A DNA stretch of 64,000 bases from Siphonodentalium dalli (taxonomy: Eukaryota; Mollusca; Scaphopoda; Gadilida; Siphonodentaliidae): contig CP136067.1 in the NCBI GenBank assembly GCA_032622095.1, forward strand, positions 90,884,707-90,948,706, read 5' to 3'. Position 1 is the first letter of the stretch; the number at the start of each line of letters is the position of its first letter. Of the stretch, positions 52,410 to 63,801 are shown piece after piece. The notes below the pieces were generated by a model. The model saw only the letters and a program-made list of their open reading frames with translations, searched no databases and had not been told where the DNA came from. The position numbers and the translations under genes were made by a program.

Positions 52410-52756
52410 CTGAAATGCAGATATGACACTGTACAGCCCACATGTGTGATTTGAGTTGGCTGAATCGTTCGCCATTCGATCTAAGAATTGCGTAGATGAG
52501 TGCAGGCCAGACAGGGACGAGGCTATATGGTTTCCGTTGGGTGGGGGTGTGTCCACCTTAGGAAATTCCAACTGCACGCCCCCCCCCCCTGAATCACAAT
52601 CAGACCAAACACAAGATTTAATATCCTATATATTCATAAACCATGGTTCTATATTCCCTGTATGAGAACATTCAGATATCTTAACCTGAAAAATTGCTCA
52701 TAAATCCTAAAATCTAGTGGTCTAACTCCACTCAAATGTACACGGTAACGGGAAAG

Positions 52757-53160
52757 AAACCAGGACACACCGGGCTGACCATGGTGGTTCGGCCCGGTGT
52801 GAGAACATTTTGAAAACTATACAGGAAAATCGCAAATCTTACCATCTCGACTGGTCTCAACTGAACCTTTCCTAGTATTGGAAATTTCAAACCTCATACT
52901 CCCCCTCAGGTTGGAAAATTATCCAACTGATGATCATTTCAGTCCACAAGTTTGACCAAATGTAGTAAAATATTGTTTTGTTAAATGAATTAGCCGTTTT
53001 GTATCGGCCTCTCGGGGGATGGACAATGACACACCGGGCCGACCATGGTTCGGCCCGCTGTGCGAAAACTTTGAAATCTGACCAAGAAAATCGCAAAATC
53101 CTAGATCTAGACTAGCCTCAAGCCTTCCTATAGAGTTGGAACTTTCAAACATGACACCCC
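52757..53160. repeat. two ~140-bp direct repeats with ACACCGGGC.GACCATGG
   Basis: Copies at about 52757-52905 and 53022-53160 share ACACCGGGCYGACCATGG, TTCGGCCCG-TGTG-GAA, AC.AGAAAATCGCAAA and CTCAA-CCTT-CTA-AG-TTGGAA. The minus-strand frames across them are not convincing genes. Confidence 0.7.
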
Positions 53161-55227
53161 CACTTTAGTCCGGGAGCTAATAGGGGTACCCTTGCACATC
53201 CCCGGGACTTAACTTCACACCACTCATTTTGTTCCTTAATATGTCCTTCAAGTTTTAAGCAATGTTAACAAGAAAAAAAGGTGACTCCAGACAAGATGGC
53301 GTCCATCATGGCGGCCGTTTTTCCCACAAGACTCTAAGTCGGTTTTATGCAAGACATAACGACACTTATTTGGTGCAATATTGAAACTCACCAATCAATA
53401 TGGCCGCCGGAAGTTGAAAATATGACGTTTTTTCACAAATATCTTCTAAATCAGTTCATGCTGTATGGAACTGGTTGAGTAATATGACTTTATTATGTGT
53501 TTTGTATAATAACTGATCATTGGAGCAATTACATATGCCATTATTGGGATCCTAGCCCCTTTCGATCCCTCAAAAAATCGATTTTACAGAACGCGATATA
53601 AAATTTCACAAACAAATCACAATTGGGATTCCAGTTATATTTCAATAAGAAATAAACAGAGCTTTGTAATTTAAGTGAGGCATATCATTACCTATGAACA
53701 TTCCAACTCACTGGAATCAAAATTCTTACTTTGGCTCAAAATCACTTGTCAGTTAATTAACTAACACGAATAATAACCAAGTGAGTCACAACTTGCTATC
53801 TTTTCGGAAAACGCAGATAATAATGTTCTGGATATATGTAAAAAATTAACTTTTTACAAATTTGGTTGCCATTTTGGAAGCCATCTTCAGCAATTTGGTC
53901 TATAAACACCGTAGTGTGACACATTTAAGATATACCAAAACAATAAACACCTTTGATACCAAAGATAGTTCCATTTTACTTGAAAAAATGGTCCAAACCT
54001 GAAAAGTGAATTTTTGCCGATATTTATGTCAAGTTTGTGAGAGAAAAATCCAATATTTCTGGTGATGTCAGTGGTGACAATAGTAACAATGATTCATAGT
54101 GCATCATACATGTTAGTAGCGCCCGCTCTCCCGCGGCGAAGCCGCGGAAGCGAAGCGACCAGGGTTTACGTATGTGAATATCGGATATACTAATCAACTT
54201 TTTCGGCCCAATCTAAAAATAATTTGAAATTACCTAAAATAGGATAATTTATTCATAACTCAAGGGTCAGCGGGGTTAACAAAATTATTTTTTGCGACGG
54301 CCGCCATTTTGTATCGATTAGTTCCACCTCGATCGGCAGCGAAGTTAGTGTAATTTATCAAAATGACCAAGAGCAAACACTTTGATAAATAATTCTTGTC
54401 GGCACATGTTAGTTATACATGTACTTCATTATATATGGGCAAATAATGTCTTTAATACAAGCCAAAGATATTAAAAATTGAGAATCTGAGCACTGAAGTT
54501 TAACAAAAAGTTAAATAATCAAATTGCATGAACAAATTTTGTTTACATATTTTATAAAAATATTAAAAATATTTGCCCCGAAAGAGGATTTTAGAGGCCC
54601 CACTGGGTGTTTAGATATTTTCTTCAATTTTCTATCGGTGTTTCCGCCTAAAATTTGGATGGAATATTCTCAAAGTGTAAAGCCGACAAACGAAAACTAT
54701 AAGTTCCGATAGATTGATAGATCGCAGAGTCCTTTTAAATAAATCGAATTCATCATAGATTCATACATCTTTAGTGTGTCCCAAATCAAATATTGGGTGA
54801 TGAGGCATGGGTCGAGACATAATATAGTTCCAAAGATATTAACTATTTTAAGCCATTTGATTCATTGATGGTGTGAACCAATCCAATCATGTTATTGATA
54901 AAGGCTTGTATATCATGTATTTCTATTCACAACGAGCGAAAGAAATATGAGTTTGTTGCTTGATAAGTTTGTATAAGTACGCACACATAAAAAAACATGT
55001 CTGCGTGCACGGTGCAGACATGTTTCGCCGCTCAACATTCACACTGAAAACATGTTAAATAACTCAACACCTACGATTATGAACACAACTGAGGTAAGCA
55101 ACGTGTACATATTTATGAAATCCATTCTAAGAATAGATTTCTTAAAGCCAAAGTCGACACTGACTGGCGAAATATTGCATACAAAACCAAATAAAAACAA
55201 AACACACACTGCCAGTGACACCAACAT
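53160..55227. other. no supported gene
   Basis: The sequence is AT-rich with ATGGCGGCCG-type words at 53,298-53,320, 53,399-53,407 and 54,299-54,310. A GC hairpin, CCGCGGCGAAGCCGCGG, lies at about 54,132-54,148 beside AGCGAAGCGACCAGGGTTTACG, a common repeat terminus. Nothing coding is recognised. Confidence 0.45.
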
Positions 55228-55615
55228 GTCAGGGAGAACCCAAAACCGATGTACTAAACCTCGATTTGTGTAAAAAACCTCGATCGAGGTTCTTCGAGTA
55301 TTTCAACTTATACCTATGGGAGGCCAAATTCACATTTAATAATTAATTGTGCTTGATTGTGCCTAAGCACAATTAATTATTAAATGTGAATTTGGCCTCC
55401 CATAGGTGTAGCCTGTAGGCCTACTGTAAGAGGAAATACTCCACACTATATCACTTACACTATATTACTTCCATTAGTATCATATTTGGTTTAGAGTGTT
55501 TCCCCTTATATCATGGTGTATGTTTTGACCAGTGATCACATGGTCTCGAAGAACCTCGATCGAGGTTTTTCACACAAATCGAGGTTTAGTACATCGATTT
55601 TGGGTTCTCCCTGAC
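55228..55615. mobile_element. foldback element with 71-bp termini and an inner 43-bp palindrome
   Basis: The outer arms 55228-55298 and 55545-55615 are inverted copies starting GTCAGGGAGAACCCAAAACC and containing CCTCGATCGAGG. An inner pair, 55312-55354 and 55365-55407 (ACCTATGGGAGGCCAAATTC onward), is a perfect inverted repeat with a 10-nt loop. No transposase or clear TSD is seen. A short frame at 55052-55273 on the plus strand is incidental. Confidence 0.85.
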
Positions 55616-55837
55616 CCTGACCTGACCAATCTTCGAGCTTGAATTGAAATAAAAAAAAATGAATTTACCACAAGTTGTGCCATGGTTATTTCACAAATGA
55701 CCGCAAAAAATTGCTATTTCAAATATAATTTAATGTTTCGCTTGCTGAATTACATGACAGATACATGTATGAATCAAGTATTATTTAAAAACATGCAACA
55801 TGGCATGACGATTGTACAGTATAACACTACCGTACCA

Positions 55838-56160
55838 GAATGAGACTGAGAGCAAGAAGTGATGGAGTCGCACCGAAATGTAGCAGCACCATAATTCCAA
55901 GCCGGTCACCCATCCAAGGACTAACCGAGCTTGACGTTACTTAACCTCGGTGATCTGACAAAGCATCTAATGGCTGAGACCTGGAGGTTGTATCATGACA
56001 GTCCTCTAATGGCCAGACGAGCCCCCAGTGTAACAGGATGAGAGAGTGAGAAGTGCGTAAGTTGCACCGAACATTGGCATCACCCGGAAACCCAACCCAG
56101 TCAACCATCCAAAGACTAACTGAGCTTGACGTTGCGTCTAACGACCGTGTCCAAGAAATC
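55838..56160 (-). repeat. two tandem 5S-rRNA-like sequences (5S-derived SINE or pseudogenes)
   Basis: On the minus strand, core 1 (55960-55901) reads GATCACCGAGGTTAAGTAAC, GTCAAGCTCGGTTAGTCCTTGG and ATGGGTGACCGG. This follows the order of the 5S rRNA internal region (GATCTCGGAAGCTAAGCAGGGTC, GGTTAGTACTTGGATGGGAGACC) with many changes. Core 2 (about 56150-56092) is a more diverged copy (CAACGTCAAGCTCAGTTAGTC, TTTGGATGGTTGACTGG). A 'GTGCGACTCCATCACTTCT'-like leader repeats beside each. Neither is a functional 5S gene; a 5S-headed SINE dimer is my preferred reading. Confidence 0.6.
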
Positions 56161-57042
56161 TAGACCTCTCGGGTAGAAGAGTCATCTGCCTTCTATATTT
56201 ACAACCATATTATTCCTTTTCATGAAAATAAATTAAATTTAAAGCAAGTCAAAGATGTTAAATAAGTTATGTTTAAAAATATTATGCAATAATGCATGAA
56301 ATTGATAATTTTACGTTCAGACGACCACGATACAATCGTAAGCGGAAAGATTTCCGTCGCAGGAAGTAACCGGTAGCTCGATTGCGCATGCTAACATCAA
56401 AATCGTTGGTCATAAATTGATATCAAGCGCTGTTTGATTTTAGATGCGAAATGTGGATATCCTTGGTTACCTCTACTTGCGATGTAATCGCAGCCGTATA
56501 GGCCTGTAACGATTCATCGTGATTTCGATTTATCGCGATTCGTCATTCATGATTCTATACGCGATTCATTTGTCTGTATTTTCGATACACTACGATACAG
56601 TTCCGCTTCCGTATTATGCAGTTACCATCCGAAGTGAATCGGGACCCCTCGTTCGTTCCCGTAAGCTGTGAATGCTTACGAAGTTTTATTGGAAGTAAAT
56701 CTGTAAATTTCGTTTGTTTCCGTGAGCTGGCACTTTGACCTTTGACACAAACGTTGGCAGAAGTGATATGACTGACCTCCGTAACCTAGCCTCAGACTGT
56801 AAGCCATGCTCTGAGAGGTTTAATTTGATGACCTGCTGTGATTTCAATCAATCAAATACTAGTGTATTGGATATATCGTCTGCGCAAAACAACAACACGT
56901 GGGCCGTGGAAAGATGTTTGCTCAAGAAAGCTTAAAACTTGTCAATCCGACAGCGGCCTACAGGTAGAAAATCTGGCAGTATTTCGGTTTTGGGACGTAA
57001 CCCTTTGAGGATGGAAAGCCATGCATTAAGACAGGCAGAACT

Positions 57043-57156
57043 AAAACGATATGCAAATTATGTTCGACGGCAACCTCTTACAAGACTGGTGTTACGACCA
57101 ACATGTCACACCATTTGAAACGACATCATTCTCAGCCAGCTGTTGTGATTATATGA
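57043..57156 (+). pseudogene. BED zinc finger of a hAT transposase, truncated
   Basis: The plus frame reads KTICKLCSTATSYKTGVTTN and MSHHLKRHHSQPAV. CKLC, then HHLKRHH about 18 residues on, is the CxxC...HxxxxH of a BED finger, the N-terminal DNA-binding domain of hAT transposases. It runs into a stop at 57154-57156, where sequence starting near TACTAGCAGGGTTACCCGGCG of another repeat begins. No RNase-H-like domain is recovered downstream. Confidence 0.7.
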
Positions 57157-57157
57157 T

Positions 57158-59946
57158 ATACTAGCAGGGTTACCCGGCGTTGCCCAGGTTAATGTATGCT
57201 GTGGGTATTTGTTGGGAATAGAGAATGCTCTTGCTTAAAGTGTTATACGTTTTCTCATAAATTGTATATTGAAATAACATCACAATACATGATTATTACA
57301 GTCATGGAATATAAGTAGTGGCTCACCTTGTCAATTGTCATTCTGTTTATCGCGATTAATCCGTTCAACCAATAATGAAGTATTTATTTATTTACAACTG
57401 CGTATATATTAGACGTTATAATATGATACATGAACATCATAAACACATTAGTTCGATAAAAGATGATAATTGGGTTTTACATATTGAGATGTATCAATCA
57501 ATCTAGTGGGTTGGACTAAGATCTCGAGGACACCTGGCTATCATATCTCCATGAAGATACAGATGTTTCAAAGAAATTTCCAGGTGCTCCTCTGTTCATT
57601 GTGCTATATATTGGCTAAATATTCTTAGTTTAAACGAAATGTTGCTGCGCACATATATCAGCTACATGTGCAAGGCACAGAGCGAGATTTTGAGTTGTTT
57701 ATGTCAGTCGATGAGTCTGTTCTAAAACCCTTGTCAGATGTCAGTATTGGTAGGATCCTGAAAAGTCTTGTGCTACTACTGCATTTTCTTCTATATCAGA
57801 AGAAACTATATTTGACTGCACACTGTGACCACTATTTTTGAACAGGCCTTCCATATCTCTTGACAAATTGTAACTTTTTGTGGAAACTGTATTGAATGGA
57901 ACAGACTAAATTTTGTTATTATATATATGCAATCCTCTGACGGTTCGAGGTCTCTCAGTTTGCACGAATATATGTATCTCTTCAATAGAATGATAAATAT
58001 ACGCTTAATGCCTCTTCTAGTTATCTCTTTTTGCTAGCTCATTGTGTGAATGCCTTGATTGCCATTCCCATATAAATATGACTGTTAAGAAGATATAATT
58101 GTTCAAGTGACTTATGTGGGTCACCATATGTCGGGATTGTGAAATGTGAACGCCCAACTACTTAAAATGATATGGAGATGGCCTGGTGACTGTATATAAC
58201 TTATATGTGGATATCGGCGAATAGCAATATTATCAATGATAGTGCATGTTCGCTCGCCATCCGTGACGCAAACGACACCAAATGTGATTTAATTCATGGT
58301 ATATCCTTAGAGAAAAACGTGTGTGAATTTGGTGGAATTTGGTTTATTAAACCAATTATTGATGCAACGCTGACCCGAACAACGCCATATTGCGAAGGTG
58401 ATTATGTATTCGTTTGGTGGAAATCAGCGACAAAACTAATTCACCATATTGTTTTAATTTCCCCTCCCACCAACAGCGTCATTTTAGAACATTTTAACCC
58501 GCACCATTATCTTCCTTGTAAAAAGTTACCCCTCTTAGAACGCCTTGGTGCCATCTCGATTGTACCACGTGCAGTTATATATAGAACGAACACAGACAGA
58601 CAAAAATACAGACAGACAGCACGATTTTATTTCTTGTATCATTTGAGAAGAACGTGTCTGAATTTGATGGTAATTGGTACTAAAAATATTTTGTATAAGT
58701 TTTGGTGACCCTCCCGTCCCTATTTCGGACTCAATCTGCACACACTAAGACTCATTAGAGATTAGAGATGCATATATATGAAATTGGTGAAAATTGGCGA
58801 GTATACAAATTCGTATCAAATTTAAGGTCCCCATATCTCTCACCCATAGGGCACCAATTTGGTGTATCTAAACCACACGATAAGATTCCTCGTATCACGG
58901 AGAAGAATATGTATCAATCTGGTGGAAATCGGCACTAAACATATAGATATAATTTGTTGTGTCCCTCTCATCTCTATACACCACTGACTCGAATGGCCCC
59001 ACTTGTGACATCCTTAAACCACACGATTACACTCCTGATATCATGGAGATGATTGTTTATAAGTTTGATGATAATCGGCGACTAAGCAATTTTTTTTTAT
59101 CAAATTTGGTGCCAATCCCTCCCCTTTCCATCTCTCACCCAATAAGCACCACTATGGCGTCTTTAAATCACGATTATATTCCACGTATCATGGATAAGAA
59201 CGTGTATCAATTTGGTGGAAATTGGCGCTAAAAAAATTGTGCATCAATTTTGGTGCCCCTGTCCCTTTCAATGCAACCCTGACTCGAATGAGGCCACATT
59301 TGACAGATAAAAGCCACACCATTAGACTCCTCATACCATGGGGATGATTGTGTATAAGTGTGGTGGCAATCGGCGACTTATTATCAAATTTAGTGCCCAC
59401 CCCTCCAAATCTCTCATCCAAAAACAACAATTTGGCGTTGTTAAATCGCACAATTAGATTCCGTGTATCATGAAGAAGAATATATATCAATTTGGTGGAA
59501 ATCGGCGCTATAATTAGTTTTATCATCACCGAGTCAATTTTGGTGCCCCTCTCCCCTTCCGTTCATCCCTGACTCAAACGACGCTACTTTTGACATATTT
59601 AAACCACACCGTTGGATTATTCATATCATGGGGATGATTATATATAAGTTTGTTGGCAATCGGCGACAGACAAAAAAATCTGCCCCCCCCCCCTTCCGCG
59701 AACGGCGCGACTTTTGCCATATTTAAACCACGCCATTAGATTCCTCATATTATGGGGATGATTATATATAAGTTTGGTGGCAATCGGCGACAATTTTTTG
59801 TTCTGCCCCTGCCCGTTTCTGCCCCTGAAAACAACGGCGTGACTTTAGAAAATTATAACCCCGACCATTATCTTTCTCGTAAAAATATACTCCTAGTAGA
59901 CACCTTTGGCATCATGTAGATGGTCCCCTGTGAATTTATATAGAAC

Positions 59947-59981
<35 letters not shown>

Positions 59982-60003
59982 TTCGCAAATATAGATATAG
60001 ATA
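57158..60003 (+). mobile_element. repeat starting CAGGGTTACCCGGCGTTGCC and ending in ACAGACAGAC and TATAGATA tracts, probably inserted in the hAT
   Basis: The start (ACTAGCAGGGTTACCCGGCG) and the end (AACACAGACAGACAGACAG ... ATATAGATATAGATA) are those of a widely distributed invertebrate repeat type. The body from about 58,300 to 59,900 is tandem units of 120-300 bp with GGTGGCAATCGGCGAC, TATCATGG.GATGATT and ATATTTAAACCACAC. The 167-codon frame at 58205-58708 lies within these units and is not a gene. Segments near 57,640-57,780 could still be hAT-derived; the internal boundaries are uncertain. Confidence 0.5.
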
Positions 60004-60337
60004 AACAGATGAGTGAGAAACTTTTCAACTCTTTTACCGTCTTCAGTATCAATATGTCATGTTGTACTGGTATTTCCGGATGTATACGAGCATACTACAT
60101 TACTACATACTACAATACACATATAACTAAACAATTATGAAAGTCCACAGTAATATTAGAAAAACTATCATTAAAACTCAACCTGAGAGATGTGCAAATT
60201 TGGAGTGTTGAATAGCTATTTCCTGGTGGGATAAAATTTTGCCTATCAGTAATCACGATACGTATCGTATCGTTGGCCCCGTATCGCGATACATATTGTA
60301 TCGTGACCAAGCATATCGTTACAGGCCGACAGCCGTG

Positions 60338-61029
60338 TGTACGTAAAAATCGTAGCTGGCAATGGTCGTAGGGTAGTCAATCACATTCTTTAGAACAACA
60401 TATGCTATCATAATGTACGATGAGATTGCAATCGTCTGAACAAACTATTCCTCCACTTACGATTGTATCTTGGTCGTCTGAACATACACTAAGTTGTTCC
60501 CACAGTATGTTATACTTGTGATAGTTAGTATTAGTTACTAGTACAGTATGCATCCATGCACAGTGTTCACCTGCCCCTGGCGTATTATGATAATCACCAA
60601 CCAATCATCAGAAATTAGGAAATGATGGAATCGAGATAAAAAAAGATGCATGCAAATTTCAATGACGTGCCTAAAAACCAGGTAGAAAATGTAATGTTGC
60701 GAAAAATACATAATAATGCAATACTTCAGTATGGACAGTATGTCGTGATATAATATTAGTATACGAACATTTGCAAAACTAACTGTCAAGACTCAAGCAA
60801 GGTTTCGGTCAACATTGTGTGGCTATATAAATCACTAAACCTTCACATGACGCAAACATTCTATTATTGGCTGACCTCGGGTTAAGTCAGAACGAATCGT
60901 GTTATGTTCCAATTTTTTTGCTGTGATGACTTGCTTTCACATGCCCAAGTTGTACCCACTAACCAAGTTGTCCCTACCATCTAGGAAGCCCAGGCTAGAC
61001 CGTTAACTTCTGGGTTGCCCTGGCTGATG
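60338..61029. other. no supported gene
   Basis: Apart from the right MITE terminus at 60456-60483, nothing is recognised. Confidence 0.4.
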
Positions 61030-61409
61030 TACCCTGCTGGACAAAACAAGTGTCCATTGGCACCGCGGTGTATTTACCGTTCGACCGCGGTGTCAGAGTT
61101 TGTAACTGCACCGCGTCTGAGCGGCAAGTACACCGCGGCCAAACGTCAAGTACACATGTACACCGTGGCCGAAAAGCAACTACAACGGGACCGCATGGCA
61201 TGTACACCGTGGTTAGATTTCTGGTTTGTATTGTCTTTTTTCAGTTTAATGAATGTACACAGCGGTAACTACACCATGGCCGAATGACAAATACACCGCG
61301 GCCCAACTGTAGTTAGCCGGTGGAGCCGCGATGTAGTTGCATTTCGGCCGCGGTGGCAATGATAACCGCACCGTGGTTAAGTGGGACACTTGTTTTACCC
61401 AGCAGGGTA
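61030..61409. mobile_element. MITE with TACCCTGCTGG termini and CCGCGG-rich body
   Basis: TACCCTGCTGGACAAAACAA at the left end is inverted at the right end (TTGTTTTACCCAGCAGGGTA), followed inward by GTGTCC / GGACAC. The 380-bp body contains about a dozen variants of CACCGCGGCCGAA.GGCAAGTA in both orientations. No ORF is credible. A second copy begins at 63802. Confidence 0.85.
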
Positions 61410-61439
61410 AAAAGCTTGGTGGGAAAGCTTATGGTACAT

Positions 61440-62800
61440 AAAAAACATGGCCACCAGCGGCCATCTTGGATTTCAATATCCAATCCATTAGAACGGTCTA
61501 CAGGTCGTACTGTTCGTCTGATCATCATGAAATTTGTCATGGATGTTAATATTGACATGTAGATGGGAACGAGTAATTTTGGGGTCATTCGACCAAAAAA
61601 CATGGACGTCGACAGCCATCTTGGATTTTACTCTTTGCATGACTAAATTCTTTGGCACGCCCTACATGTTGTACCTTTGGTCGGATCATCATGAAATTTG
61701 TCATGGATGTTAATATTTACATGTAGATGGGAAACGAGTACTTTTGGGGTCATTCAGCCAAAAAACATGGCCGCTGGCAGCTATCTCAGCTGGCTATCTT
61801 GGATTTTACTCTTTGCGTGACTAAATCCTTTGGCACGGGCTACAGGTCGTACCTTTGGTCGGATCATCATAAAATTTGTCATGAATGTTGACAATGACAT
61901 GTAGATGGGAATGAGTCATTTTGGGGTCATTTGGCCTAAACACATGGCCGCCAGCAGCCATCTTGGATTTTACTCTTTGGATGACTAAATCCTTTAGCAC
62001 GGGCTACATATCGTAGCTTTAGTCTGATCATCATGAAATTTGTCATGGCTGTTTAAATTGGAATGTAGATGGGAACGAGTCATGTTGGGGTCATTCGGAC
62101 ATTCGGCTGCCCGCGGCCATCTTTGATTTTAAAATTCAATCCATTATCACGGGCTACTGTTCGTCTGGTCATCATTAAATTTGTCATGGGTGTTAATATT
62201 GACATGTAGATGGGAACGAGTAATTTTGGGGTTGTTCGGCCAAAAAACATGGCCGCAGGCAGCCATCTTGGATTTTACTCTTTGCATGACTAAATCCTTT
62301 CACACAGGCCACAAGTCGAACCTTTGGTCGGATCATCATGAAATTTGTCATGGTTGTTAAATATGACATGTAGATGGGAACGAGTCATTGTCCAGTCATT
62401 CGACCAAAAAACATGGCCACCAGCAGCCATCTTGGATTTTACACTTTGCATGACTAAATCCTTTGGCACGTGCTACAGAACGCACCTTTTGTCAGATCAT
62501 TGTGAAATTTGTCATGGATGTTGACATTGACATGTAGATGAGATCGAGTAATTTTTAGGTTATTCGGCCAAAATCATGGCCGCCAGCAGCCATCTTGGAT
62601 TTTACTCTTTGCATGACTAAATCCTTTGGCATGGGCTACAGGTCGTACCTTTAATCGGATCATTATGAAATTTGTCATGGCTGTTGACATTGGCATGTAG
62701 ATAACAAGTCATTTTAGGTTCATTTGGTCTTAAAATGTGTCCACTGGCAGCCATCTTGGATTTTACTCTTTGCATGACTAAATCCTTTGGCACACCCTAC
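61440..62800. repeat. nine tandem ~160-bp units with GCCATCTTGGATTTTACTC
   Basis: Units begin near 61447, 61600, 61766, 61943, 62102, 62249, 62413, 62577 and 62736. Each has CATGGCCGCCAGCAGCCATC, TTGGATTTTACTCTTTGCATG, ACTAAATCCTTTGGCACG, CTACAGGTCGTACC, GATCATCATGAAATTTGTC and GACATGTAGATGGGAACGAG. A single related unit lies inside the giant palindrome at about 30,390-30,475 and in its mirror. From 62,830 to 63,800 no gene is seen. Confidence 0.9.
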
Positions 62801-63801
62801 AGTCCAATTCCCTCATTCGATCATCTCCAGACTTCATATTAATCTTGATATTGATCTTACTAGATGGAAGCTATCAAATGTTTTTAAATTTTATAGGAAA
62901 ACATAGCCAATTTTACTGGATTTTACATCTGTAACCATCTTGGATTTAACTTTTTTATATACCGGTATACATGTATATGTATCTCTTCATGTTGATAATC
63001 TAGTATTACATAGACATTTCAACTTTCCGCACCCCTAATCGCTCCACATTAAATTATTCCCTTTCCAAGTTGAGGTACAGTGTCATTGACACTTTCATTA
63101 TATGAAGTACTTGACTTAATTATTTTAAGTGATTATTGCAGGAAATGATAATCTGTAACTGCAAACTTGATAATAGTAATAGTATTAACTATTTTTGCGC
63201 ATACACATATATATACTTAGAAATATTTTACTTGAGTTAATAAAACTGAATTGAAATGTATATACCGGTATAACTAAAACAACAGGATAAGGAGAATTGC
63301 AGATGTGATGCTATTTTCTGCCAACAAATTAGGCCTACAATAGTACATGTACGTGTATGGTACACTGAAATTTCCCGAGGCAGTATAATTAATAAAATCT
63401 GGACAGACTGGTTGCTATTCATCGTGACATAGGCAGCCCGATTTTATATCGGATTCCGATTTTTTGCGGTAAATTGCCAATTTGTAGAGCCCTAATTGCA
63501 CTCGAGATGTGTACTAATAATTTCCCCAGAAAAACTTATTCAAACAGACAAAGATGGATAACTCTAAAATCAAGTGTATTAATAATGCAATTTTGACTGA
63601 GACCATCCTTTTGACGGCGTGTTTCTGGGCCAGAACATATAGAAATAACAAAACTTCAAAAATTTATATCTGATCACTCTGAGCGTTGATAGGTTGGTTC
63701 CTCGACTCGAATGATCGAATCAATTATTTTTATCCCCGAAGTCAAAGAAATAGTAATTGATGAGGGCCTGATCGGATTGAGTACCTTTAATTAAATGTCC
63801 A

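Larger units (their letters stand above)
56499..60329 (+). mobile_element. degenerate hAT-type DNA transposon with 15-bp TIRs and near-perfect 8-bp TSD
   Basis: The left end TAGGCCTGTAACGAT (56499-56513) matches the right end ATCGTTACAGGCCGA (60315-60329) as inverted repeats at 14 of 15 positions. The flanks are CAGCCGTA (56491-56498) and CAGCCGTG (60330-60337), an 8-bp target duplication with one change, as hAT elements make. Subterminal regions are rich in ATCG(T/C)GAT words. Inside lies a BED finger, but no transposase catalytic core is visible. Part of the interior has been replaced by another repeat. Confidence 0.75.
56315..60483. mobile_element. MITE split by a later insertion (28-bp inverted termini)
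   Basis: GTTCAGACGACCACGATACA...GTAAG at 56315-56342 is the inverted copy of 60456-60483, with one difference. The sequences just inside them (about 155 and 125 bp) are flank to the hAT element between, so an original MITE of under 350 bp was probably opened by the hAT insertion. Confidence 0.6.

Noticed and set aside
58205-58708. 167-codon plus-strand frame
   Set aside because: It lies in tandem repeat units and ends through the ACAGACAGAC tract of the repeat.
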